Made by a program: the position numbers and the translations under genes. A DNA stretch of 64,000 nucleotides from NBLH01 sp050296515 (GTDB lineage Bacteria > Bacteroidota > Bacteroidia > Bacteroidales > NBLH01): positions 1-64,000 of the forward strand of contig JBNKRJ010000098.1 of NCBI GenBank assembly GCA_050296515.1, in the 5' to 3' direction. A model generated the notes under the pieces. That model saw only the letters and a program-made list of their open reading frames with translations. It did no database searches and had not been told where the DNA came from. Positions 27,387 to 35,916 of this stretch are shown here, piece after piece (positions within the stretch are counted from its first letter, which is position 1; each line of letters opens with the position of its first letter).

Positions 27387-28427
27387 CTAGTTCGAATTTT
27401 TTTCGTCAGTTATTGTTACAGGTTCATTTTGGACAGTACCTTCCTCGGTAGATACATTTTCAGGTGCTTTTATTTGCTGTACTTTTTTTGTTTCATCTAC
27501 CAATTTATAGGTGTCTTTTAAACATAAATCGTTTTCAGCGGGAAGCGGTTTAAATTTTGCAAATTTCGCCAAATCTGCAGTTGATAAAATCTGACTTAAT
27601 TTGTTAAACAGTTCATCCTTAATTAGTTGATTTGATTTGATAGAATCCAGCAATTCATGACTTGTCAATTCAAATGTGGCAATATGATACCTGTTTTCAA
27701 GATATTCCCTGATGATTTCAGTAAGTTCTGAATAGTACTCTTTTTCCTTATCCGATTGCCACAATTTTTTTGCCTTTAACTCATCCAATGCCCTGAAAGC
27801 AATAATATGAGCTGGCTCCTTGGGTTTTTCCGGAATCCTGATAAGCGGTTTATTTTTCTTTGCGCTCACAATAAATAGAACAATCAGAACGATTACTACT
27901 GCTACTGCCAATGAAATAAGAATAATCCAACCAAATCGTTGCCATAACTCTTTAAAGGTAAGCGGTGTATTGATGGGTTCCTTAATATCAAATACCTGAA
28001 GCATTTGAGCAGTATCAATTTTGGCCAGTTCCAATGAATCCATACGAATATCAGCAACGCTTAACATTAGTTGCTTTGTGAATAAACTGTCTTCGCCATA
28101 TTTAAAAACAAACGGTGGTATTTGGAAAATACTGTCATCAAAAGCAGTAATCAGTACCTTTTGTGTAGCAATAATTTTGTTATTGCTAACCTGAGTATCG
28201 ATACTATTTACCCTTAAAACATCAATTCCTTTAATGATGGTATCTTTTATCTCGGGAAAAATAACAACATCATTTTTTCCCTGTTCTACTGATAAGTTTA
28301 ACCATGTTTGATCACCCATTTCAATGGCTATGGAATCAATTTTGGCACTCACCTTAATATTTTGCGAATGCAAAGTAAAAGTTATACCAAAAACCAAAAC
28401 AATATTTAAAATATATTTTAAATCCAT
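27387..28427 (-). CDS. Bat-operon membrane protein with BatD-like tail
   Basis: A 346-residue protein with a signal peptide, a beta-rich periplasmic part (about 20-150), one membrane helix at about residues 165-190, and a cytosolic helical domain (EYYSELTEIIREYLENRYHI, FELTSHELLDSI, LSTADLAKFAKFKPLP). The cytosolic domain matches the BatD tail in pattern (IRxxLxxxL-xIP, a leucine-rich middle, then EFAKYAP against LAKFAKFKP). It belongs to a hypothetical family regularly found between the DUF58 and batA genes. The function is unknown. Confidence 0.82.
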   Translation of the reverse strand: MDLKYILNIVLVFGITFTLHSQNIKVSAKIDSIAIEMGDQTWLNLSVEQGKNDVVIFPEIKDTIIKGIDVLRVNSIDTQVSNNKIIATQKVLITAFDDSIFQIPPFVFKYGEDSLFTKQLMLSVADIRMDSLELAKIDTAQMLQVFDIKEPINTPLTFKELWQRFGWIILISLAVAVVIVLIVLFIVSAKKNKPLIRIPEKPKEPAHIIAFRALDELKAKKLWQSDKEKEYYSELTEIIREYLENRYHIATFELTSHELLDSIKSNQLIKDELFNKLSQILSTADLAKFAKFKPLPAENDLCLKDTYKLVDETKKVQQIKAPENVSTEEGTVQNEPVTITDEKNSN

Positions 28428-28461
28428 AGAAGTTAAAATTAACTAGTTGTTAATCAGTTTG

Positions 28462-29325
28462 CTATCTCTGTTTAAACAGTTGAAGAAGAGGTTTTACATA
28501 GTCTTCATCAGTGCCAATACGAGCATTATCAACTCCCGCTCTTGTAAAAGTGTCTTTCAACTTTTTATTGGCTGCTGTCCATGTCTCTCTGTATTGTTTT
28601 CTGATACTTGCATTTGAAGTATCTAACCACATAAACTGATTGGTTTCGGCATCGCGTACTTTTATTAACCCAACATTTGGAAGTTCTTCTTCTCGTTTAT
28701 CATAGATATGAAGAGCAATAACATCATGCTTATAATTAGCAATTCTTAAAGCATCATAAAAATCATCGTCAATAAAATCCGAGATGATGAAAGAAGTGGT
28801 TTTCTTCTTCTGAACATTGGTCAGGTATCTTAATGCTTCTGCTACATTTGTTCCTTTATTTTCAGGACGAAGGTCAATTAACTCTCTGATTATATGAAGA
28901 ATGTGTTTTCTTCCTTTTTTAGGTGGAATGTATTTTTCAATTTTATCACTGAAAAAAATCACGCCAATTTTATCGTTGTTCTGAATTGCTGAAAATGACA
29001 ATACCGCCGAAAGCTCTGTTATTAGCTCTCTTTTTAGTTGCTTTTGCGTTCCAAATTCCTTTGAATCACTTAAATCGACAAGCAGCATTACTGTCAGTTC
29101 CCGTTCTTCCTCAAAAATCTTAACATAAGGATGATTAAAGCGTGCAGTTACGTTCCAGTCAATGTTTCTGATATCGTCACCATACTGATATTCTCGCACT
29201 TCGCTAAATGTCATACCACGGCCTTTAAAAGCACTATGATACTCTCCTGCAAACACATGGTTAGATAGCCCACGTGTCTTGATTTCAATTTTCCTTACTT
29301 TCTTTAATAGTTCCGAAGTTTCCAT
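28462..29325 (-). CDS. DUF58 domain protein of the bat operon
   Basis: A 287-residue soluble protein of the DUF58 family. The diagnostic block GRGMTFSEVREYQYGDDIRNIDWNVTARF is seen in parts around residues 34-62. It is followed by a vWA-like fold (VMLLVDLSDSKEFG near 80, SFIISDFIDDDF near 180). DUF58 proteins nearly always pair with MoxR ATPases and are thought to be their substrates or adaptors. It follows moxR by 93 bp; that gap holds an AGAAATT microrepeat. Confidence 0.92.
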   Translation of the reverse strand: METSELLKKVRKIEIKTRGLSNHVFAGEYHSAFKGRGMTFSEVREYQYGDDIRNIDWNVTARFNHPYVKIFEEERELTVMLLVDLSDSKEFGTQKQLKRELITELSAVLSFSAIQNNDKIGVIFFSDKIEKYIPPKKGRKHILHIIRELIDLRPENKGTNVAEALRYLTNVQKKKTTSFIISDFIDDDFYDALRIANYKHDVIALHIYDKREEELPNVGLIKVRDAETNQFMWLDTSNASIRKQYRETWTAANKKLKDTFTRAGVDNARIGTDEDYVKPLLQLFKQR

Positions 29326-29330
29326 TAAGT

Positions 29331-29362
29331 TTAGAAATTAGAAATTAGAAATTAGGAATTAG
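29331..29362. repeat. AGAAATT heptanucleotide microrepeat
   Basis: Three AGAAATT units followed by one AGGAATT lie directly upstream of the DUF58 start codon, inside the moxR-bat operon. A looser set of the same unit lies upstream of oxyR near 45649-45690. Confidence 0.7.
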
Positions 29363-29418
29363 TCTTTTTTAGACATTAACATTCCTCTTTCTACTTTTTA
29401 CTTATTACTTTCAACTAA

Positions 29419-30414
29419 TTACGGAACCTCAACCGTATTTAAGATTTCGCTGATTATTTCTTCCTGGCTAATATTCTCAGCTTCAGCTTCATAGGTTAAA
29501 CCAATTCTGTGGCGAAGTACATCATGGCATATTGCCCGAACATCTTCAGGAATAACATAACCTCTTCGTTTAATGAATGCATAAGCCTTTGCTGCCAACG
29601 CAAGATTAATACTTGCTCTTGGTGAGCCACCAAAACTAATTAAGCTTTTAAATTTGCTAAGATTATAATCTTCGGGATTTCTGGTTGCAAATACAATATC
29701 CAGGATATAACGCTCGATTTTTTCGTCCATGTAAACCTCTCTAACTACTTCTCTTGCTCTTACAATTTCCTCAGCCTTAAGAACTTTGTTGGCTTTTGGG
29801 AATGTTTTTGCAAGATTCTCGCGCATAATCATCTTTTCCTCATCAAATTTAGGATAGTTGATGATTGCCTTTATCATGAAACGGTCAACCTGAGCTTCAG
29901 GTAATGGATAGGTACCTTCCTGTTCAATTGGGTTTTGAGTTGCCAGTACTAAAAATGGTTCTTCCAGTTTAAATGTTTCAGCGCCAATTGTAACTTGTCT
30001 TTCCTGCATTGCTTCAAGCAAAGCACTTTGCACTTTTGCAGGAGAACGGTTAATCTCATCCGCCAACACAAAATTTGAGAAAATGGGCCCCTTTTTCACA
30101 ATAAATTCTTCCCGTTTCTGGCTGTAAATCATTGTACCAAGTAAGTCGGCTGGCAATAAATCCGGAGTAAACTGTATTCGGCTAAATTTTGCATCAATTG
30201 TTGTTGCCAAAGTGTTAATGGCCAACGTTTTTGCGAGTCCCGGAACACCTTCCAGTAAAATATGCCCTTTTGACAATAGCCCAATTAAAAGACTTTCTAC
30301 TAAGTGTTGTTGCCCAACTATTACCTTGTTCATTTCCAGCGTAATAAGGTCTATAATTGAGCTTTCTTTCTGAATTCGCTCATTTAACTCTCTAATGTCA
30401 ACTGTCTGATCCAT
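29419..30414 (-). CDS. moxR: MoxR-family AAA+ ATPase
   Basis: A 331-residue AAA+ ATPase of the MoxR/RavA class, first gene of the bat operon. Walker A is LEGVPGLAKTLA near residue 55, Walker B is NFVLADEINRSPAKVQSALLEAM near 112, sensor 1 is LATQNPIEQEGTYPLPEAQ near 155, and sensor 2 is GGSPRASINL near 270. MoxR ATPases act as chaperones that mature or assemble vWA-domain partners, here presumably the DUF58 and BatA/BatB proteins. A promoter matching the phylum consensus lies 41-72 bp upstream. Confidence 0.94.
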   Translation of the reverse strand: MDQTVDIRELNERIQKESSIIDLITLEMNKVIVGQQHLVESLLIGLLSKGHILLEGVPGLAKTLAINTLATTIDAKFSRIQFTPDLLPADLLGTMIYSQKREEFIVKKGPIFSNFVLADEINRSPAKVQSALLEAMQERQVTIGAETFKLEEPFLVLATQNPIEQEGTYPLPEAQVDRFMIKAIINYPKFDEEKMIMRENLAKTFPKANKVLKAEEIVRAREVVREVYMDEKIERYILDIVFATRNPEDYNLSKFKSLISFGGSPRASINLALAAKAYAFIKRRGYVIPEDVRAICHDVLRHRIGLTYEAEAENISQEEIISEILNTVEVP

Positions 30415-30454
30415 AGTTTATTATAATAATTTTAATAGTTTTTTTCTTGCCAAG

Positions 30455-30485
30455 CAAATGTATTAATAGTGAATTCCAATTCCAA
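30455..30485 (-). promoter_or_regulatory. Promoter of the moxR-bat operon
   Basis: Read on the minus strand, TTG (complement of 30483-30485) and TACATTTG (complement of 30455-30462) are 20 bp apart and match the Bacteroidetes -33/-7 consensus. The leader is about 35-40 nt. Confidence 0.65.
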
Positions 30486-30592
30486 AGGCTTTAAGGAAAA
30501 TTAAAACAAGATTTAACACTTTTTAACTTATTGATGTCATTTAGGAAACCCTGCTTAGTACGCTGTTTCATAAATGCTTTCTATTTTTAACA

Positions 30593-30629
30593 AAAAAAAA
30601 CTCCGGATGAATCATCACGGAGTTTTTTT
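30593..30629 (-). terminator. Terminator after the small lipoprotein gene
   Basis: The stem ACTCCG / CGGAGT (30600-30605 with 30618-30623) is extended by seven A-T pairs and gives a U run on the minus strand. It lies 21 bp past the lipoprotein stop codon. Confidence 0.85.
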
Positions 30630-30649
30630 ATAAAAGTTAAAATAATTTA

Positions 30650-30994
30650 CTACTTCATTCCTTTGTCTGCAATTGATGCAATTTTACCATCGGCCCAGCA
30701 AATGTCATACATTCTGGTTGTAATACCAGCAGTAAACTCAACTGAGAAGCAATCGCCATTTTTAGCAGTAACAACAGGGTCTTTTAAATCATACATTCCC
30801 ATATCGTTTTCTTTCACTTCGTCGCTGACTCCAAATTTTTCTAAAGCTGCAGTTACATCATCAGAAGTACCTTTAATCATACTTACAAATTCTGACATTT
30901 CTGGAGTCAATTCTACACTAGAACCACCACCACAGCTTGTAAGAGCAAATATGGCTGCTAAAACTACAAATAATGACAAGATTGATTTTTTCAT
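30650..30994 (-). CDS. Small lipoprotein, unknown function
   Basis: A 114-residue protein with a textbook lipoprotein signal: basic MKKS, hydrophobic core, then the lipobox LTSC followed by GGGSS. The mature part of about 94 residues has a helical first half (LTPEMSEFVSMIKGTSDDVTAALEKFG) and a beta-rich second half with one Cys pair (NGDCFSVEF, YDICWADG). The Gly/Ser after the lipid Cys would favour outer-membrane sorting. It is transcribed alone with its own terminator. No family could be assigned. Confidence 0.85.
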   Translation of the reverse strand: MKKSILSLFVVLAAIFALTSCGGGSSVELTPEMSEFVSMIKGTSDDVTAALEKFGVSDEVKENDMGMYDLKDPVVTAKNGDCFSVEFTAGITTRMYDICWADGKIASIADKGMK

Positions 30995-31098
30995 TGTTTA
31001 TACTTTTTAGTTAATAAATTTAACTCAAATGTAGTAGCTATTTTGTGGATTTACAAGATTTTGTGAGTTTAAATATATTAAGACAAATAATTTTTTTG

Positions 31099-32508
31099 TT
31101 AAACTTTAAGTGTTTCGCCTTCTGATTTTGCAATTACAACTGCTCCACAGCTATCACTCCATACATTAACTGAAGTTCTGAACATGTCCAATAATCTATC
31201 AACTGAAATAATAAGGCTCACACCTTCAAGTGGAAGGCCAACAGCTGTCAGAATAATGGTCATCATAATTAACCCGGCCATTGGTATACCTGCTGCTCCA
31301 ATTGATGCCAATAGTGCTGTTGCAATTACGATAATGGTTTCAATAAAACTTAATTCAATGCCATAAGCCTGGGCAATAAAAAATACTGCAACTAATTCGT
31401 AAAGAGCAGTTCCATCCATGTTAATTGTAGCTCCTAAGGGGAGCGTAAAACTTGAAATCTTATTAGAAACGCCACAATTTTTGTTAACTGAACTCATTGT
31501 TAATGAAAGGGTTGCACCAGACGAAGATGTTGAGAAAGCGGTCATTAAAGCACTACGCATCGCCTTGAAATGAGCCCAGGGGCTGGCACCATACCCCAAC
31601 TTTAGAATTAATGGCAGGGTGATGGATGCATGAAATGCGAGAGCTAATAATACAGTTATCATGTATTCCCCCATACTACTTGCCAATTTTGCCAAATCGG
31701 GTGATTCAGCAACCACCACAGCGACAATACCTAATATCCCCAATGGTGTGAATCTTATAATAAAATTGGTCAGCTTCATCATCACCTCAAAGGATGAATT
31801 GAAGAAGTTGGTTAAGAAAATTCTGTATTTGTCCGTTACTCTGGTAATAAAAAAACCAAATAAAATTGAAAAGAAGATAATCGAAAGCATGTGTCCATCA
31901 GCAAATGATTTAAAAATATTTGTCGGAACAATATGCATTAAAGTATCAGAGAATGAAACTCCTTCTGTATTAAAGCTTTCAACAGTGCTTTTTAATCCAA
32001 TATCAACACCTACACCAGGTTTAATAATATTAACAAAAAATAATCCAATGAGTATGGCTAAGGTGCTGGTTATCATGTAGTAAAGCATTGTTTTTATACC
32101 CAGTCTGCCTAAATTATCAGCTGTTCCTATGTTGGCTACTCCTGAAATAATTGAGGTTAAAATTAGTGGTACAATTATCATTCGCAGAGCTCGCATAAAT
32201 AATTCGCCCATCCAGCTAACATAAGGCAAATAGGCATTGTATTTTGCAGCCTGAACTATTTCAGTCTGGTGTAGTTTATACATTTCTGGTCCTAAAGCTG
32301 GTTTCAATCTTTTCAAAAACTCAATTTCGGTCTCTTCAAAATCCTCTCTTTCAGATTGCAGAATTTGAATTAGTTCAGATGAAACTTCTTTCTTTTCAAG
32401 TTTCGAAATAGTCTCGTCTGTGATTTTCAGAGTGGTAGGAAAAATTATTCCAAAAATAATCCCTAAAATCAGACCAATAAGTATTTGCCAATGCAGCTCA
32501 AGTTTCAT
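31099..32508 (-). CDS. DAACS-family dicarboxylate/amino acid:cation symporter
   Basis: A 469-residue symporter of the GltP/DctA type. The reentrant-loop signature SSSGATLSLTMS near residue 333 and the helix TLPLGATINMDGTAL near 355 are intact, as is SIGAAGIPMAGLIMM near 405. It takes up C4-dicarboxylates or glutamate/aspartate with Na+ or H+; the substrate cannot be fixed here. Between helix 1 and helix 2 there is a charged insertion of about 55 residues (about 28-85), longer than in GltP. It is flanked by unrelated genes. Confidence 0.93.
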   Translation of the reverse strand: MKLELHWQILIGLILGIIFGIIFPTTLKITDETISKLEKKEVSSELIQILQSEREDFEETEIEFLKRLKPALGPEMYKLHQTEIVQAAKYNAYLPYVSWMGELFMRALRMIIVPLILTSIISGVANIGTADNLGRLGIKTMLYYMITSTLAILIGLFFVNIIKPGVGVDIGLKSTVESFNTEGVSFSDTLMHIVPTNIFKSFADGHMLSIIFFSILFGFFITRVTDKYRIFLTNFFNSSFEVMMKLTNFIIRFTPLGILGIVAVVVAESPDLAKLASSMGEYMITVLLALAFHASITLPLILKLGYGASPWAHFKAMRSALMTAFSTSSSGATLSLTMSSVNKNCGVSNKISSFTLPLGATINMDGTALYELVAVFFIAQAYGIELSFIETIIVIATALLASIGAAGIPMAGLIMMTIILTAVGLPLEGVSLIISVDRLLDMFRTSVNVWSDSCGAVVIAKSEGETLKV

Positions 32509-32586
32509 AACGAATGTCGAAAAAATTTGTATTTCGCGTAAACATACAAATTTTCTTTTAATCAGCGCAGAAAACTTTATAAACTA

Positions 32587-32614
32587 AAAAAGGAAAGCCG
32601 CAGCCTTCCTTTTT
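32587..32614 (-). terminator. Terminator of the rpsF-rpsR-rplI operon
   Basis: The 12-bp stem (32587-32598 with 32603-32614, one G-U pair) has a 4-nt loop and ends in T residues on the minus strand. It lies 22 bp past the rplI stop. Confidence 0.88.
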
Positions 32615-32635
32615 ATTTCAATAGTCAATTATTTT

Positions 32636-33082
32636 TTATTCTGAAATTACTTCAAATGGAATTTCAGCTCTTATTTCGCGATGTAGTTTAACAATTGCTG
32701 TATAACTTCCAATTTCTTTAACTGCATCTTCTTTAATTGAAATCTTTTTACGATCAATTTCAAATCCTTGTTTTACAAGTTCGTCTGCAATTTGAATTGT
32801 GTTAACCGAACCGAAAATTTTACCAGTTGAACTAGTTTTTGCTCCAACAGTAATTTTTACATTTTTCAATTTTTCAGCAAGCTCCAGAGCATCATTTTTA
32901 ATTTTTTCTTCTTTATGAGCTCTTTGTCTTAGGTTCTCAGCATGAACTTTCTTTGCCATTTTAGTAGCAAGAATAGCATACCCCTGTGGAATAAGATAGT
33001 TTCTTCCATAACCTGCTTTTACGGTAACTATGTCGTCAGCAAGACCTAAGTTTGTAATATCTTGTTTTAATATAACTTCCAT
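32636..33082 (-). CDS. rplI: 50S ribosomal protein L9
   Basis: A 148-residue protein with the normal L9 length and layout. The N-terminal domain binds 23S rRNA and reads MEVILKQDITNLGLADDIVTVKAGYGRNYLIPQG across its start. It is followed by the long connecting helix and the C-terminal domain (SSTGKIFGSVNTIQIADEL, ISIKEDAVKEIGSYTAIVKLH). It is the third gene of the rpsF-rpsR-rplI operon, 18 bp after rpsR. Confidence 0.97.
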   Translation of the reverse strand: MEVILKQDITNLGLADDIVTVKAGYGRNYLIPQGYAILATKMAKKVHAENLRQRAHKEEKIKNDALELAEKLKNVKITVGAKTSSTGKIFGSVNTIQIADELVKQGFEIDRKKISIKEDAVKEIGSYTAIVKLHREIRAEIPFEVISE

Positions 33083-33100
33083 AATATCGTTTTTTAAAGC

Positions 33101-33370
33101 TTATTTTAATAAATCAGTAACATAAGGCAAAATGGCAATGTGACGTGCTCTTTTAATTGCCTGAGAAACTTTACGTTGATACTTCAAAGAAGTTCCGGTA
33201 ATTCTGCGAGGTAAAATTTTACCTTGCTCATTCAAGAATTTTTTAAGGAAAACAGGATCTTTGTAATCAACATATTTAATCTTATTCTTCTTAAAACGAC
33301 AGTATTTTTTTCTTTTTACCTCTACAGTTGGAGGCGTTAAGTATCTGATTTCTGATTGATTCTGTGCCAT
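33101..33370 (-). CDS. rpsR: 30S ribosomal protein S18
   Basis: An 89-residue protein. The S18 signature is present as KKYCRFKKNKIKYVDYKDP, ILPRRITGTSLKYQRKV and AIKRARHIAILPYV. S18 binds the 30S platform as a dimer with S6. It starts 1 bp after the rpsF stop, so the two are probably translationally coupled. Confidence 0.97.
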   Translation of the reverse strand: MAQNQSEIRYLTPPTVEVKRKKYCRFKKNKIKYVDYKDPVFLKKFLNEQGKILPRRITGTSLKYQRKVSQAIKRARHIAILPYVTDLLK

Positions 33371-33371
33371 T

Positions 33372-33719
33372 TTAGTCCTCCTTTTCTTCTTTTTTGTTCA
33401 TTCTACGTTTTTTCTCACTGTATTCAACAGCATATTTGTCCATTTTCATGGTCAAGAAACGAATCACTCTCTCGTCTCTTCTAAATTGGATTTCAAGTTT
33501 TTCAATGAGTGCTCCTTCTGCCTCGAATTCGAAAAGTTGGTAAAAGCCAGTAGATTTGTGTTGAATCGGGTAAGCTAATTTTTTTAGGCCCCAATGTTCT
33601 TCATGGACCATATTAGCTCCTTCCTCGGCCAGAAAATTTCTGAATTTATCTACCGTCTCCTTCATCTGTGCATCAGATAAAACGGGAGTTACAATGAAAA
33701 CGGTTTCGTAACGATTCAT
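33372..33719 (-). CDS. rpsF: 30S ribosomal protein S6
   Basis: A 115-residue protein. S6 features: MNRYETVFIVTPVLSD at the start, the central GLKKLAYPIQHKSTGFYQLFEF, and FRRDERVIRFLTMKMD. The tail is Lys/Glu-rich (EKKRRMNKKEEKED), as often seen in this phylum. It is the first gene of the operon, with a consensus promoter about 40 bp upstream. Confidence 0.97.
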   Translation of the reverse strand: MNRYETVFIVTPVLSDAQMKETVDKFRNFLAEEGANMVHEEHWGLKKLAYPIQHKSTGFYQLFEFEAEGALIEKLEIQFRRDERVIRFLTMKMDKYAVEYSEKKRRMNKKEEKED

Positions 33720-33756
33720 ACTCTAATTTTTTTAATTAATAGATATTTTGAGGGCG

Positions 33757-33786
33757 CAAAAGTATAAATAATTCGCAAGTATTCAA
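33757..33786 (-). promoter_or_regulatory. Promoter of rpsF-rpsR-rplI
   Basis: On the minus strand, TTG (complement of 33784-33786) and TACTTTTG (complement of 33757-33764) are 19 bp apart, a good match to the phylum consensus. The leader is about 30 nt. Confidence 0.7.
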
Positions 33787-34006
33787 ATACTTCAAGTAAT
33801 TTTATTTTTAATTTTTTATTGTGTTGAATGATAATTGACGACATCTTAGTTTTGTAACCAAATTTATGGAATACATAATCTTTGATAAATTGTTAAAAAG
33901 TAATTTTGATACTCAATCGTTTAGTTAGTATTAGTTTACACTAAATTCCTTTTCTTATAATTACTTTCTGTGAATATAGTTTCTTTAAAAATACATTTAA
34001 TAATTC

Positions 34007-34014
34007 TATTTTTG
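34007..34014 (+). promoter_or_regulatory. -7-like element upstream of dnaX
   Basis: TATTTTTG matches TAnnTTTG and sits 25 bp before the ATG at 34039. No TTG lies at the right distance. Its place supports the ATG at 34039 over the GTG at 33970 as the dnaX start. Confidence 0.4.
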
Positions 34015-34038
34015 TGGAATACGAAGATTTTAGAATTC

Positions 34039-35721
34039 ATGGAGAACTTTATTGTTTCAGCTAGAAAATACAGACCAGGAACATTTGGCTTTGTGGTAGG
34101 GCAAAAGTCAATTACTTCTACCTTAAAAAATGCCATTAAAAATAATCACATGGCACAGGCTTATTTGTTTTGTGGCCCAAGGGGAGTTGGGAAAACAACT
34201 TGTGCACGTATTTTTGCGAAAACGATTAACTGCCAGAATATTAGCGAGGATATTGAACCATGCAATGAGTGTGAATCTTGCAAGTCATTTAATAGTAACA
34301 GGTCGTTAAATATTCACGAGTTAGATGCAGCTTCAAACAACTCTGTTGATGATATTCGAAATCTGATTGATCAGGTTCGTATTCCCCCACAAATGGGCAA
34401 GAGAAGTGTGTATATCATCGACGAGGTTCACATGTTGTCAACTCAGGCTTTTAACGCATTTCTTAAAACACTTGAGGAGCCGCCAGCACATGCAACTTTT
34501 ATTCTGGCAACCACCGAAAAACATAAAATAATTCCTACCATTCTTTCACGATGTCAAATATTTGACTTTAATAGGATTGGCGTTGAAGATATTGCTGAGC
34601 ATTTAGCTTTTGTGGCTAAAAATGAAGGCGTTGAAGCCAGCCATGACGCATTAAATATTATTGGCCAGAAAGCTGATGGTGCAATGCGTGATGCCCTTTC
34701 GTATTTTGATCAGATAGTAAGCTTCTCGGGAAGTACTATTACTTATGAAAATGTAATTGAAAACCTGAATGTTCTTGATTATGAGTATTACTTTTCTCTG
34801 GTTGATGCTTTTTTAAGTAATGATTTTGCAAGTGCTTTATTAACATTTAATGATATACTTAACAAAGGCTTCGATGGTCATCATTTTATTACAGGACTTG
34901 GAAAACATTTTCGTGATTTATTAGTAAGCAAAGATCAAAGTACTGTAAAACTTCTGGAGATCGGAGAGGGAATTAAAGAAAAATATAAAAAGCAAGCTGC
35001 AGATTGTCCGTTGCCTTTTCTTTTTCAGGCACTAAATATTACCAATGCCTGCGATTTGACTTATAAAGCTAGTCAGGATAAAAGATTGCAGGTTGAGCTG
35101 GCACTTATAAATATTGCTAAAGTAACTCTTCAACCTGTTCCTTCCTCTGTGAGCCAATCTGGTACTCAACAAATTAAATCACCTGAAAAAGGAGCTCAGG
35201 AAAATAACACTTCTTCTATTAAGACTGAGAACGAACAACCTGCCTCAAAAAAAATGAGCTCAATATCTATTAAGGGTGCATTAAAGGGGGATAATATTCA
35301 AAAAAAAGTTGAAGAAAAACCTGAAAATGTTGAAAATGAACCTAAAAAAGAATATGTTGCCACAGATTTTACACTAGAACAATTAGTTGAAGCTTGGGAA
35401 CAATTTGCATCTTCAATACAAACCGACAAACCGAGGATTTATAGTATTCTTAAATCTGAAAAACCGCAAAAAAAATCAGTTGAGGAGATTGTTTTCACCG
35501 TGAAAAATTCTTTGCAAAAAGATGCTATTGAAAAAGTTGAAGCGGACATAATGTCCTATGTTTCAGATAAATTACAAAATAATAAGTTAAAACTTACTAT
35601 TGAAATTGTTGAATTAGAAGAAAAGAAACAGTTATATACTGACTCTGATAAATATAAGTATCTGACAGAGAAAAATGCAAATTTGAATAAGCTTAAACAG
35701 CAATTTAATTTAGATTTTTAG
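34039..35721 (+). CDS. dnaX: DNA polymerase III subunit gamma/tau
   Basis: The clamp-loader ATPase that loads the sliding clamp. Motifs: Walker A GPRGVGKTTCARI near residue 45, a zinc module built on CQNISEDIEPCNECESC, Walker B YIIDEVHMLSTQAFNAFLKTLEEPP near 122, and sensor 1 ILATTEKHKIIPTILSRCQ. The C-terminal part from about residue 370 is a polar linker with a short tail. The frame is open to 33970, but MENFIVSARKYRPGTF at 34039 is the standard start (560 aa). A -7 element lies within the rejected extension. Confidence 0.95.
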   Translation: MENFIVSARKYRPGTFGFVVGQKSITSTLKNAIKNNHMAQAYLFCGPRGVGKTTCARIFAKTINCQNISEDIEPCNECESCKSFNSNRSLNIHELDAASNNSVDDIRNLIDQVRIPPQMGKRSVYIIDEVHMLSTQAFNAFLKTLEEPPAHATFILATTEKHKIIPTILSRCQIFDFNRIGVEDIAEHLAFVAKNEGVEASHDALNIIGQKADGAMRDALSYFDQIVSFSGSTITYENVIENLNVLDYEYYFSLVDAFLSNDFASALLTFNDILNKGFDGHHFITGLGKHFRDLLVSKDQSTVKLLEIGEGIKEKYKKQAADCPLPFLFQALNITNACDLTYKASQDKRLQVELALINIAKVTLQPVPSSVSQSGTQQIKSPEKGAQENNTSSIKTENEQPASKKMSSISIKGALKGDNIQKKVEEKPENVENEPKKEYVATDFTLEQLVEAWEQFASSIQTDKPRIYSILKSEKPQKKSVEEIVFTVKNSLQKDAIEKVEADIMSYVSDKLQNNKLKLTIEIVELEEKKQLYTDSDKYKYLTEKNANLNKLKQQFNLDF

Positions 35722-35916
35722 GGAATAAGTTGCTTTTGTCGGGAAAATTTAGTATCTATGGGAAGTAAATTAATTACCCCCAAGTTCCTCTTGGTAGTTA
35801 GTTATTTGAGATGGTAAATACCGGAACAATTATTTTATCGGTGCTTTTACAATCACATAATGATTGTCGTGATTGGTAATATTGTAATCTTATTTGAGTA
35901 ATGTAAGACAAGTATA

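Larger units (their letters stand above)
33720..34038. other. 319-bp divergent promoter region rpsF / dnaX
   Basis: AT-rich DNA between divergent rpsF and dnaX. It holds the rpsF promoter at 33757-33786 and a -7-like element for dnaX at 34007-34014. No other gene or repeat was seen. Confidence 0.6.
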
